Of a stretch of DNA of 62,000 nucleotides, positions 38,001 to 50,000 are shown piece after piece; within the stretch, counting starts at the first letter, position 1, and every line of letters starts with the position of its first letter. The DNA lies in NCBI GenBank assembly GCA_002633005.1, contig NMRA01000276.1, positions 13,414 through 75,413 of the forward strand, in the 5' to 3' direction. The stretch comes from Phoronis australis (Eukaryota; Phoronida; Phoronidae). The position numbers and the translations under genes were made by a program. The notes beneath the pieces are model-generated. The model was given only the letters and a program-made list of their open reading frames with translations, was not told the origin of the DNA and did no database searches.

Positions 38001-41000
38001 CCACTTTGGACCACTTGCCGATTGGATCAAGGTTCATGCCTCGGTTGATGAGTGCCTGTGCCAGATCACGCCGTCTAGTCTTCAGAGTGTTCGTCCGTAT
38101 AGTGACAGGACGATCGACTTCGTTGGCTTCCAAAAACTCAACAATCTAAAAGAGTGACATGACTTTTAAGATGGTTGAAGGCACTGGTCCCATTTAGTGT
38201 CAAATTGATGTCAACGTCTAGACTAATGAACAAGTTCATCAGTCCAATGGTGAGTTTACTTTGTTAGGGGTCATTCATAATGTCCATGAGGGGTCGTAGT
38301 CTGCTGCAAGTTTACACCGTTGACATTGTTAGGGGTCATTCATAATGTCAAAGACTTCCAATTTCAGGAGGTGTCGCAGTCTGCTGCAAGTCTACACCTT
38401 TGACATCATTAGGGGTCATTCATAATGTCCAAGACATCCAATTTCAGGAGGGGTCGCAGTCTGCTGCAAGTCTACACCTTTGACATTGTTAGGGGTCATT
38501 CATAATGTCCAAGACATCCAATTTCAGGAGGGTCTTAGTCTTAACAATTCTGATCAATAAAATCTGTTGTTAGTTATAGTTGTCATCTATTTTTAACATA
38601 AACATCACAATGACAATCAGCAAATACTGGTAACCATGTTTTTGGGGGAATACCTCCCCATGACGTCAGGGTGACATCATACACAATCCCCGCCAGTGTC
38701 AAGAAATGTTACATCCAGCACTACCTACACTACACTTAATGTTTCAAATTGTAGTACACTAAAGACCCAACGTTTAAAGGATTTGCAGTCGTCCTAAGGA
38801 TATTTGCTGATGCGGATGATGAATTAGCACTCTTATGTATTCGACAGAGAAGCCCATTTAGGATACTGTGACTGCCTCAGAAAATACACGGTGTTGAAAG
38901 AAATACCCGCCAAATTTCTAGGACTGACCTGCAGTACAAATTTCGCCAGTGCACAGCACGTTACTTCGGCTGTGAAACAGGTCAGGATTTGACTTTAAAA
39001 CTGCGAGAAAGAATGGTTGTTTTCAAGAATAAATTTGTTGTAGGGTAGTATGAAAGACTGTGACTGACTTAAGACCTGGTAGGTGTCTATTTTAACAATG
39101 TGTTAATAATGCACTGCAGAAGATGCTAACAACACGATGTCCCTGGTAACCACTGGTAGCCAACTCCAGCAATTACAAATAGTGAGTAAAACCCTCGGAA
39201 ATAAGAGTGGATTGTAAAAAAAAGCTCCAAATTCAAACACTTGAACTCGTGAGTGCTGAACAATTTTGAGGTTTTTTGTGGTCATCATCTTTTACAAGGT
39301 CAAATTCACAAATGCGAGTATGAGTGCTAAAATTTTCATCAGTGTCAAGCGCTGGTAGGCCTACGTTGTGAATTTGTTGTAGATAAGTGAATGTTCTCTT
39401 TAGACTTCTGAATTGCAATACTGCAGTGTGGTATGGCGTAGTAAAACCAAGAAAACACATGACCTCAAGAATATATTTCTTCCTGTTCTTTCGAATTCAA
39501 GATAATTGTTTTGTGATAAGTTTAAATTATCTTGCTCAACTGCAATAAAGTAATATACATCAGTCTGTTCTTTTGAAAGCTTCAAGTAACATTGAGTTCT
39601 GAAGTCGTGCTGTGAATAATCTAACAAACAGATCTCAATTTTTTGCAGTCTAGTGACAATGCACACATCCTGAATGGAGCAAACCTTTTCAGGTTTGTTT
39701 AGTTTCCTTCCTGCAAACAGTGTGCTGAAATGCAAGGAAAATATCCTTTTTATGTGAATTACAACTTTTCTCTGACCAGGAGGGGGAAACCCCCTTCCGT
39801 CCTCCCCTTTGGTACTGCATGCCTCATAATCGCGCTATGCGTGACTCATTCTCACGAATTTGGACTCTCACTTTTCAAATCCTAGATCTTTTCCCAGATT
39901 TACTTTCGCCAGGATTGTCCATCTCAACTAAGAATGCCATTTTATCAACCTGGCAGATCATACAACGTATTTTCTTAACTCTGCCAAAGAAGAGAGTTCA
40001 CATAAGAAACTAATAACCTGTGCCACAGGCAGTCCTTACCTCCAGAGGAAACAACTCCATCAACTTTTCCATCAGGAAGTCGTTGTAACTGTAGTACATA
40101 CACAGATCTTTCCTCAGCAACGTCAGATACTCCTTACGGCTCCTACAGCAAGTCATTGACATAATGCAGTACCCAACACAGCCAGATTGTTTAGTACAAG
40201 TCTAGTACAAAATGTCTGCCAACTCATTTCATTTGTTCATGACTCAGTTGATACTGTAACTGTTTCTAAACATCGTTTTTTACTCACGGGTTTCAACTGT
40301 ACTCAGTATTTCTACCAATAAACAATTATTTTCAGAAACATTCTGAAATTTTACTTTAACAAAAATTGCAACCTGGAATTTGTTGGCTTCATTATTTCAC
40401 ACTTATGATGATAGGCCAATGTAACAAGGCAACCAGCCTTAGAAAGTCAACTGACACAAAACTCATATAAACACATCACTGCCACAATGCTGTTCAAAAT
40501 GCTCACAAAACAACACACAATGAACAAAATTTTGTTGAAGTTATCCCAGATTGTCAAGACACAAAAGCTCTATTTGTAGAAAAATATAGTAATTAGTTGC
40601 GCTGAACTCATCATTAGTTCGGTTATGCAAGTTTTGCCAGCAGCAGGTGGGGGGGGGAGGGGCAATGGAAAGTGAGGCCACCAAAACAAGGTAACTTCAT
40701 AATTGTGTGAGGTGCAAAAGTCCTGGCGACTACAAACGACGCAAAGCTATGAACTGAATTGAAGCACTGGCGAACTGATGGAACACCTAGGATCAGGACA
40801 CCGGTGACCTTTTTCAGTCAAGAGACAAATTACATGTATATCATGGGACCAATTTTCCCTTCAAGCTCAATAATCTGTGTAGGCTACATAAAAGCAGATG
40901 AACATGAACATAACACCTTGTCCGTGCATGAGTCAAGAATGAGCCCTTCCAGATTTTGCTGAACAATAGCGAATGCGCAAATCCCAATGGGCATGCCCCA

Positions 41001-44000
41001 CAACAGTTCCTCTCTATTGCATTCTGGGATAGTATGTATGTCTAGCAGCACCGTGAGAGTTTCTATATACAGAAGAGTTTATTATATTTAGCTGCCGTTT
41101 TCAATTATTAAGACTTGAAAAAATATGTTACAAATTATCAGTAACTTATAAAAATTATAATTTTAAAATCTTGTACAATCCAAGACACAGGGCTTGGAAT
41201 GTCAAATGGCTAAAAAAGAGGAAATTTTTACGGCCCGAAACATGCGCGCAGGCAGCCTTGAAAAAGTCGGTGTGGATCTTTTGCCGACAAAAATCGAGAC
41301 TAAAAAACAAAAAGAAAACGGTACCACCTCCGGCAGCGTGCGTCTGTCTTAGCTCGTTCGCCACTCCCGCCTCCAAACATTTTTGGCTGCAGAGTCGTAG
41401 TATTCGTCGCCGCGGTTTACAATCACACGAGCCGCCATTGAGGAAATCCACCACGCTATCCCAGATGCCCCGGCAATGTTGACAATTTACGTTCCTCCGA
41501 AACATAAGAGCAACTTCCGCTTTTCGAGGTGAAAGTCGTCGGCAACACGGCGGTAAGAAAGAAATTTGCCGCGGAAATTTTATGTCAAATCTGATTTTTT
41601 TTACGCGGAAACGCGGAAATATAATAAAATACGCGGACAGAACATTTGAAAAAAGCGGAACTCCGCGTTTCCGCGGAAAATTCCAAGCCCTGAAGACATA
41701 TGCTTATACTAGTTTACCTGGCCCTGGTATCCAATCTCCGTGATAAGACTCGAATCATACTCAAACTCACCGCACTTCATTGCTGTCAATTTTTAAAGTC
41801 CTTACTGGCGAATGCTAATCCCATGTTGACGAGTCATTACAAGGGTCAAAAGCAGCTGTGGGGTGGGGATTGCCGTGATTGAAGTGCGTGTGCAACGGTT
41901 TGTTCGACATTACTGGAAATTTTTGGAAACTATAGTAAATTTTGACAATCAGAACTTCTTCGAAGCGGCAGGGATAACTCACTTGTTTAGTCATCAGTGT
42001 CTGTAATATGCGGTGCATGGCAAATCGGCAAAGTGTTGTTTAGATAATGCAGGAGCTCATGACTGGACGCGATCCAAGGCACTTGTATTCGAATAGTTCT
42101 AGCCAAATACACGGCAGTATCTCACGTAATCTGGCCACAAAGTTTTGATTTTAGCTAGGTCCTACCGTAGTTCCAAGCGTTTTGAACTCATGCCAGGTTT
42201 AGTGAAACCAGGACATTGCCTTCCTATAGCAGTAAAATACGTATTCTCATGCCCTTTATTGAAGGAGACACAGGCTTGACAAGGATATCACATCCGTGGC
42301 CAATCTTTCTGTGATTCCCCGTGACAGTACACGAAACCTAACCACCATGTGCATTGAAATAAAAAAGACGTGGTCCACTGTGACTGCAAGCCAACTTGCG
42401 TCGCTGTACCCATCTTGGTAAACGCATGTTTTTAATAACTTCACTCCTGACACCAAAATGGAAGCGCCCAACCAAAGTCAAGAGCGCAAAAAATCAACTT
42501 GTCATTAGCGCAAGTCAAACATTCTGTCAACGCTCCACGTGGATAAAAACTGGTTTTTTGAACTTTTGATTTGCCTGATGACTTTTTACAAGAAGTATTT
42601 TTGCTTCATTATTTTGGCACCTGACTGAGCACCCCTATTGCCTTAAAGTGGTATTGTCCAATTGCTGGGCACGTGCAGTATTTCTTTTTGATTTAAATAA
42701 AATAACTTTATTAATCGCTTCTGGGCTAAACATTCGTTGCAACAACACCTGGCAACACTGTACACAATCGCTTGTCTTAGCGATAGAAGCATACATTTCC
42801 CACAATGCAACTGCGGCGACAAAATCAAATATGGCGGATTTGCACATTCGCTATTCAATGTACACAATCATACTTACTTAAGAGTGGTATGGTTAATAGA
42901 CGGTTGGACACTAAAGGCAGACTAAAAACAGTAAAAATGGCCACTAGATGGTGCAAAACAGTCTAATTCATCCGGAAACAAGAACATGCCATTGTTTCTC
43001 ATAGAAAGCTATTTACCAAATTTCATAAAAATTTATCAAGGAAGTTCATAGAAAAAGAGGAAAACACAAAGAATGAAATTTCCACAAGGGGGCACAGTGT
43101 TCGCCAGAACAGTCAAAAATGGGAGGATAGAGTCATCTCACCAATAGATGCCTATGTGCCAAATTTCATGAAAACCCACTGAAGACCACCTTTGAAGATA
43201 CAGAAGTAAAAGTAAAAAACTAAAATTGCCACTAGGGGGCACACCAGCAGTCAGATCTGAAATTGGTCAACCGTTGTCAGCTTCACAGGAACACATCTTG
43301 CAAATCTCATCAAGACTCTGAAAGCAATTTAGGAGATACAGCTGCAGACGCTGGACACCCAGAGAGAGATGACGGCTATGTGCACCCACGTATAAATATG
43401 AGGGCTCATAAAAATTATAACATGGCATGAAATGATGGCCACTATCTTGACTCTCTCAGCTAGTCGGACATATACTGGCAAAAAAGTTTTATTAGCACAT
43501 TTTTAATTAAGGAGAATGACACCAAAAAAGGATTTTGTATCAATTTAGATCAAGTAGTTCTACTTGATAACAGCAAGTTGAATTTTTTTACCTGACAAAA
43601 GATGACAGAGAGAGGTGCCAAAACTAACCAATGACATCACAGGTTCTAACACAGTCTGCTCAGCAGTTCACAAGATGATTACTGGAGTCAGCTTATTGTT
43701 TGAAATCATCACTTTACACCAATCGATCACAAAAATTTGATGTAAAAAAATTACCCATACATGGACTTCTTAAACAAATGAGTTCTTTTATTTTGCTGTT
43801 GCGGACTCATAGAAATTTTGAACGTACTGTAGCTTACAAAGTTCAGTAGACCAACTTACCGAGGTCAGTCATGTGAAGTTTGGAGTGTGTTTGATGATTC
43901 TTCCGTGAAATACAGACAGGAAAGCATAGCCATGTGTTGTAATTTTAGACTTGCAAATTTTTTCAGTCCTAAACACAGAATGCTTGTTATAACCTGTCGC

Positions 44001-47000
44001 AGTTGGACTGAAGACACATTACATAAACCAGCCGGGTTAGTTGACTGCAGAAAGACTAGACTAGTGAACCAAAGAAATAATGTGCACGTGAATATTTTGG
44101 TTAATTTGCCGTGAACTTGCAAATCTACTTCCTTGTCGGGGCCGCAAAACCAGATTCGCCTTCCACTGAACTGCACAGGGAGAAGATGTACAATAACTTA
44201 CAGTGATTTGAATATCTAAAAGCGAATTAAAGCTTCACCACAGCTTGCCTCAGCAAACACTGAATTAGCATGCGCTCGCACAGCGGTTAGTTTTATTGCG
44301 TCTGAAACTGGTAATGCTGTATGATTTATACATTGTTGATTTCTTAAAACATTTGCACTCACGAACACTCCTACAGCATTACAAACTGCATCTACTGAGA
44401 CAGTCTTTGACACTTTGTTTCAGTTTGATATAAACATTGGTTAGGGTGAGAATAATTCATTTTGCCGGGAACAGAACAATGCCGGCCACAGACACAGAGA
44501 TACTTCACAGCCTCATACTTGGTATTAACAGAGCATGCTTTTCGTTCTTTACAGTCGGGAACCACTTTCAAAGAATTCCAGGTTCTCGGACGAAGAAATA
44601 TAAAAAACACGACATACCCACTTTTCTTGCAGCTTTGTGGTTCGCACAAGCGGGAACGATGTGCCACACCATAACAGCACGCACTCAGCTGAAGAACCAC
44701 CGACGTCACTGTGTCATGTACTCACCTTCCTCACAGATAACGCAACACCTTTCGACAAGGTGAAATCGGCTGTATATCAGGTGATGTGGATATAGACCGC
44801 TTAAGACGGCAACAAAACCTAATTAAATTGCATGGCATTCTCCATTAAATATTCTATGCACCACCTAGACCCATCCTTCCCACCAAAAGGCCCGTCCTTC
44901 CCATCAAAAGGCCCATCCTTCCCATCAAAAGGCCCATCCTTCCCATCAAAAGGCCCGTCCTTCCCATCAAAAGGCNNNNNNNNNNNNNNNNNNNNNNNNN
45001 NNNNNNNNNNNNNNNNNNNNNNNNNNNNNNNNAGTGTGCTGCCTATAACTACCACCCATTACAGGGCATAATACACTTGTTTAACTTCCTCTGACCAAAG
45101 TGTGCTGCCTATAACTACCACCCATTACAGGGCATAATACACTTGTTTAACTTCCTCTGACCAAAGTGTGCTGCCTATAACTACCACCCATTACAGGGCA
45201 TAATACACTTGTTTAACTTCCTCTGACCAAAGTGTGCTGCCTATAACTACCACCCATTACAGGGCATAATACACTTGTTTAACTTCCTCTGACCAAAGTG
45301 TGCTGCCTATAACTACCACCCATTACAGGGCATAATACACTTGTTTAACTTCCTCTGACCAAAGTGTGCTGCCTATAACTACCACCCATTACAGGGCATA
45401 ATACACTTGTTTAACTTCCTCTGACCAAAGTGTGCTGCCTATAACTACCACCCATTACAGGGCATAATACACTTGTTTAACTTCCTCTGACCAAAGTGTG
45501 CTGCCTATAACTACCACCCATTACAGGGCATAATACACTTGTTTAACTTCCTCTGACCAAAGTGTGCTGCCTATAACTACCACCCATTACAGGGCATAAT
45601 ACACTTGTTTAACTTCCTCTGACCAAAGTGTGCTGCCTATAACTACCACCCATTACAGGGCATAATACACTTGTTTAACTTCCTCTGACCAAAGTGTGCT
45701 GCCTATAACTACCACCCATTACAGGGCATAATACACTTGTTTAACTTCCTCTGACCAAAGTGTGCTGCCTATAACTACCACCCATTACAGGGCATAATAC
45801 ACTTGTTTAACTTCCTCTGACCAAAGTGTGCTGCCTATAACTACCACCCATTACAGGGCATAATACACTTGTTTAACTTCCTCTGACCAAAGTGTGCTGC
45901 CTATAACTACCACCCATTACAGGGCATAATACACTTGTTTAACTTCCTCTGACCAAAGTGTGCTGCCTATAACTACCACCCATTACAGGGCATAATACAC
46001 TTGTTTAACTTCCTCTGACCAAAGTGTGTAACTAGTAACTATCACCCAAGGCTATATTGAATCGATGAATTTCTTCTGACCAATTGGGAGGATTCATCTA
46101 GTGGATGTACCAAATGATCCACTTCACTCGTGTGAACACAGTAGAGTACAGATCTCTTCTGAGTTCACCCTTAAATGAAGAGTGTCAGTGAACTGAACAT
46201 TTTTCTTCTCCAGAACTCGCAGGCTTATAAGCTACTTCACAATGACACCATATTGAGAAAAAAAGACATATAAGATGGTGAAAGTTGAATGCTTACCCTG
46301 AAAGCAACAATAAAACCAGTTTTTCTTGCTGAAAAATTAATGTGATTTCCAGCGGTCTATCATCATTCAACCAGCCTTTAGTTTAGAAACATGACAGAAA
46401 CTGGTTTCAAACTCATGCAATCAGTTTAAGAATTGCTTAAAAATGATGGCTTACACATCAGCCTCTTGTTTTCTTTGTAGTTTCCTGGCAGCTTTTTCCA
46501 CTGGTAATAACTACAAAGAAAACACAACAACTTTATTCTACAGTCACCATGCAAAGAGAAAAATCAGATTCAAGTCCCAACCATTATTTCAAACACAAAC
46601 TATTGATATTTATAAATTTATGTTCACAGCAACAATGAGTAATGGTCCTGTAACTACAAATGAATGTGTGTGTGACATTTTAAATCATATTTTTCTCATC
46701 AAGAAAATATTTTTTTCAGGGATTGACAATACAGAATTTGTTAAACGCACCACACTTTTCATTGTTCACAGTCTTTATTCCGTTACGTTCATACTTTCGG
46801 AACAAAACTCTACTGTCAACTGAACATAGATACAGTAACTGACCTAGCGACATAATTAAAAAACACACAATATTTCAAACATACTTGTTTCATTCTCAAG
46901 TGAAGATAAAATGACGCAGTAATGCCACCACAGAGCATAAGCTGACAACACACACAGTGAGACACGGCGGGTGTGAAATACTGCAAAGAATGACTAATGA

Positions 47001-50000
47001 AGAGGGGGGGGGGGGTAACAGGAAAGTCATGCAAACAAGTGTAAAGTGCGGCGCGACCCTGTTTGCTGCACATTCAAAACAGGCCTCTCAAAAGCAATTA
47101 AAAGGGACTCTAATACTTTCAAACACAGCACACCTTGCTCCACGTAGCGAATTGACGTGTTTTCCACAATCTCTTGACGGGTGATTTTACATTCGTGACA
47201 TTGCAGAAAACGATCTTGGATGGCGCCTTTTTGAAGATGCATGGATAACCGACGGGAAAGACTGCAAACCGTTTGACCAATGTAACATTGTTTGACGTTT
47301 GAACGAAGACCGTTCATAGGGCATACAAACTCATAAACAACACTACACTGTGAAACGGGGCGGACTTTCGCTTTAGAAATGTTATTTTTAATGATCAAGT
47401 TGGAGGACTTCCTATTCCGATAATAAATAATAACATCGAGGTAATCATCAGGCTTACAAACTTTAACAGAATGAAACAAGTACGTTTCGAAATATCGTGT
47501 GTCTTTTAATTATGTCGCTAGGTCAGTTACTGTATCTATGTTCAGTTGAGAGTAGAGTTTTGTTCCGGAAGTACGAACGTAACGGAATAAAGACTGTGAA
47601 CAATGAAAAGTGTCGTGTGTTTAAAAATTCTGTATAACCGGATTGACAATAGACAGTCAAAACATTAATTGATGAAATATGAAGACATTATGTGAGTTAA
47701 AACAACTTCAACCTCCAATGCTCTGCAATCTTGCACAATGCTAAACAAACATGACAGTATAGTCAACAAATAATATTACCTTCTATGTATAGTGAGCATA
47801 ACACTAGAAGAACATATTACATAAGCTTCAATGCAAATATAACGTTAGAAAAATGTTACATAATACCTCTTCATCACTGTCTTGTACGTTGCTGTCGTCA
47901 TCAGAGTCCGCGTCATCGCTATTGTCACCAAAATTATCTGTTATGGGCTCTTCACTGTCATCATCTCCTTCATCCTCACCACTGCCATCAGTATCGCCAC
48001 CAACATTTTCTTCACTACTTCCACCAAGGAAGTCATCGGGCTGAAATGTTTAGCTTGACTTACAAACTGATTCATAGTGGGAAACTAAAGTCATGGTGAT
48101 AACTGCTACAAGTGTAATCCAAATCACTAACTTAGAACTAACAATAAATAACACTTGAAAGTGAACTATGTTAATAGGACTAACAAGGCATTCCATCCAC
48201 ACACTTGCACTAAAAGTTATCTCATTGCTGACCTCATTTCAAGGAATTACGTTTATTCTACAATTCCTTGTTAAACAAAACACAAAACCCCAAACAGGGA
48301 TGAAGCATAACCATTGCTTGAAAACTGCACATCACGTGGTTTAACAAAATGGCCGTGGACTGTTTAAAGCAAAAATGAGCCACTCCTCCAGTGTAGACGT
48401 GCCACAACTATTACGACTTGCAAGTTACTTGTGGTTCTGTTTGTAGTGTATTAATACATTATTTTGTCTGATTACGCTCATTTCTTTTACAGTTCCTACA
48501 CTATTGTTAGCACTATTTTTCGCTTGACAGCTTTGACAAAAGAGGCCATACAAACTATTAGAGATGAAAGTCAAGTGCTCGAATTATTAGACATCAAACT
48601 TTCTTCGGCACATCCAAAGTAACTGAAAATACTAGCCAATGAAATGTGTCAAATATTGATTATGAATTATCACATGTTCGTACAGCATGTTTACCAAGTC
48701 ATTGACGATTGTTCCATGTTAGTGTTCTTTTAAACTTGATTCGGCAACAACTACATAACAACCAAATTCACACGAGTTGCTTTATGACTGCCAAGTATCT
48801 GCCGAGAAGTGTAAAACATCAGTTCTACTCGTGCCACACGACTGTCACCTCTGCACCACGTGACAGCTTGCATGCACTCAGTTCCACACAGGTGCCATGT
48901 GACAATGAATAGTTGAGTTTCAAGGAGTGCTGCATGATCACTGATCATCTGCACACTACAGTCGAATCAACAAGTGCAGCTCATCGCATGACGGCACGAT
49001 ACTTTTACTCAGTTATTTTGTAAAGTTATTCAGAAAAGACTAATCTGAGGACAACAAAACCTTTGTTGGGAAAATGTGATGCTAATGAACACTTTTATCC
49101 CCATTTGGCGACACGCTGGGATATCTTATCGCAATGGCAATGAAGAAGGGGACTTTGAGCACTAATAATTCGCCCAGGTATACATATGTCAGCACATGAA
49201 ACGTGTTTATTCAGATAATCACTTCAATACAGTCATACATACCATGCCTTTGGCATCAGTACTCCACACCATGTCATTGGAAACAATATTTTATTGTGAT
49301 ATTCACTTTATTGTATAGAATGACTAGAAAGTCGGATATAACATGCCTGCATTTTAAGAAGCAGTTTTCTCCACTGGCATCAATCTGGTTGTCAAAATGA
49401 GGGAACATTATATTTGACTATTGCGGTTACCACTTACCATTTCTTCATCTTCACTATCATCGTCCTCTTCAGCATCATCCTCATCACTATGACCAGCCAG
49501 AGGGCGCTGCTGCTTCTTAGCAGGCCTCAGCCAATCATTGTTGTCATCAGTAAAGCCAACTGCTTCTGTCTGCTCACCTTCAGAACCTACACAGTGGACA
49601 CAAATCCAGACAGTGGAGAACTACAATAGTACTTGACTGAATGAACATGTTTGTTTCATAAGAATCTAACACGAGTCTCGAAGTTCTGTAGGATGTTATC
49701 CAACATGTCTGTGTATTAAAACAAACAACAAAGCCATAGCTTTTAAAGAGGCATGGAACGCGAAAGCTCATCAAAAATATCTCTTAAATGAATCCTGACA
49801 AAGTACTATCTAGCAACAGCAAGTACAGAGTAATTCCCATGTGTCAGAGGAAATTTCCAGAAAAAACACAAATTCACGATTTTTGAAATACACACGAAGG
49901 CAAAAGTGTGGTTACCACAGAGTTTCTAATCTTCCTCCCACTTATGATAAATGCACGTATCTGCTCAGTCAGTTGCTTAATGTCACTAGGGTCAAAGGTC

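Larger units (their letters stand above)
40143..46454 (-). other. NOP2: NOP2 intron 6 (includes assembly gap)
   Basis: Contains a MITE (41188-41692), a modular repeat copy (42870-43410), ZNF143/YY1-like motifs (41019, 42796), a 21-bp array, a gap of N and a 66-bp array. A conserved coding segment expected here was not found. Confidence 0.7.
46511..47866 (-). other. NOP2: NOP2 intron 5
   Basis: Largely occupied by the Penelope-like fragment and its inverted terminal repeats (46735-47637). Confidence 0.8.

Noticed and set aside
44410-44690. Possible second THAP-like domain on the minus strand (VPACANH ... CVCGRHC)
   Set aside because: The first zinc ligand, FHxFP block and HF are not convincing and the frame is broken. 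Similarity is too weak to call.
45033-46085. CRISPR-like regular repeats
   Set aside because: Units are directly adjacent with no spacers and lie in a eukaryotic intron, so this is satellite DNA.
47785-48099. His/Ser-rich plus-strand frames at 47.8-48.1 kb
   Set aside because: They are the antisense shadow of the acidic NOP2 exon 5.
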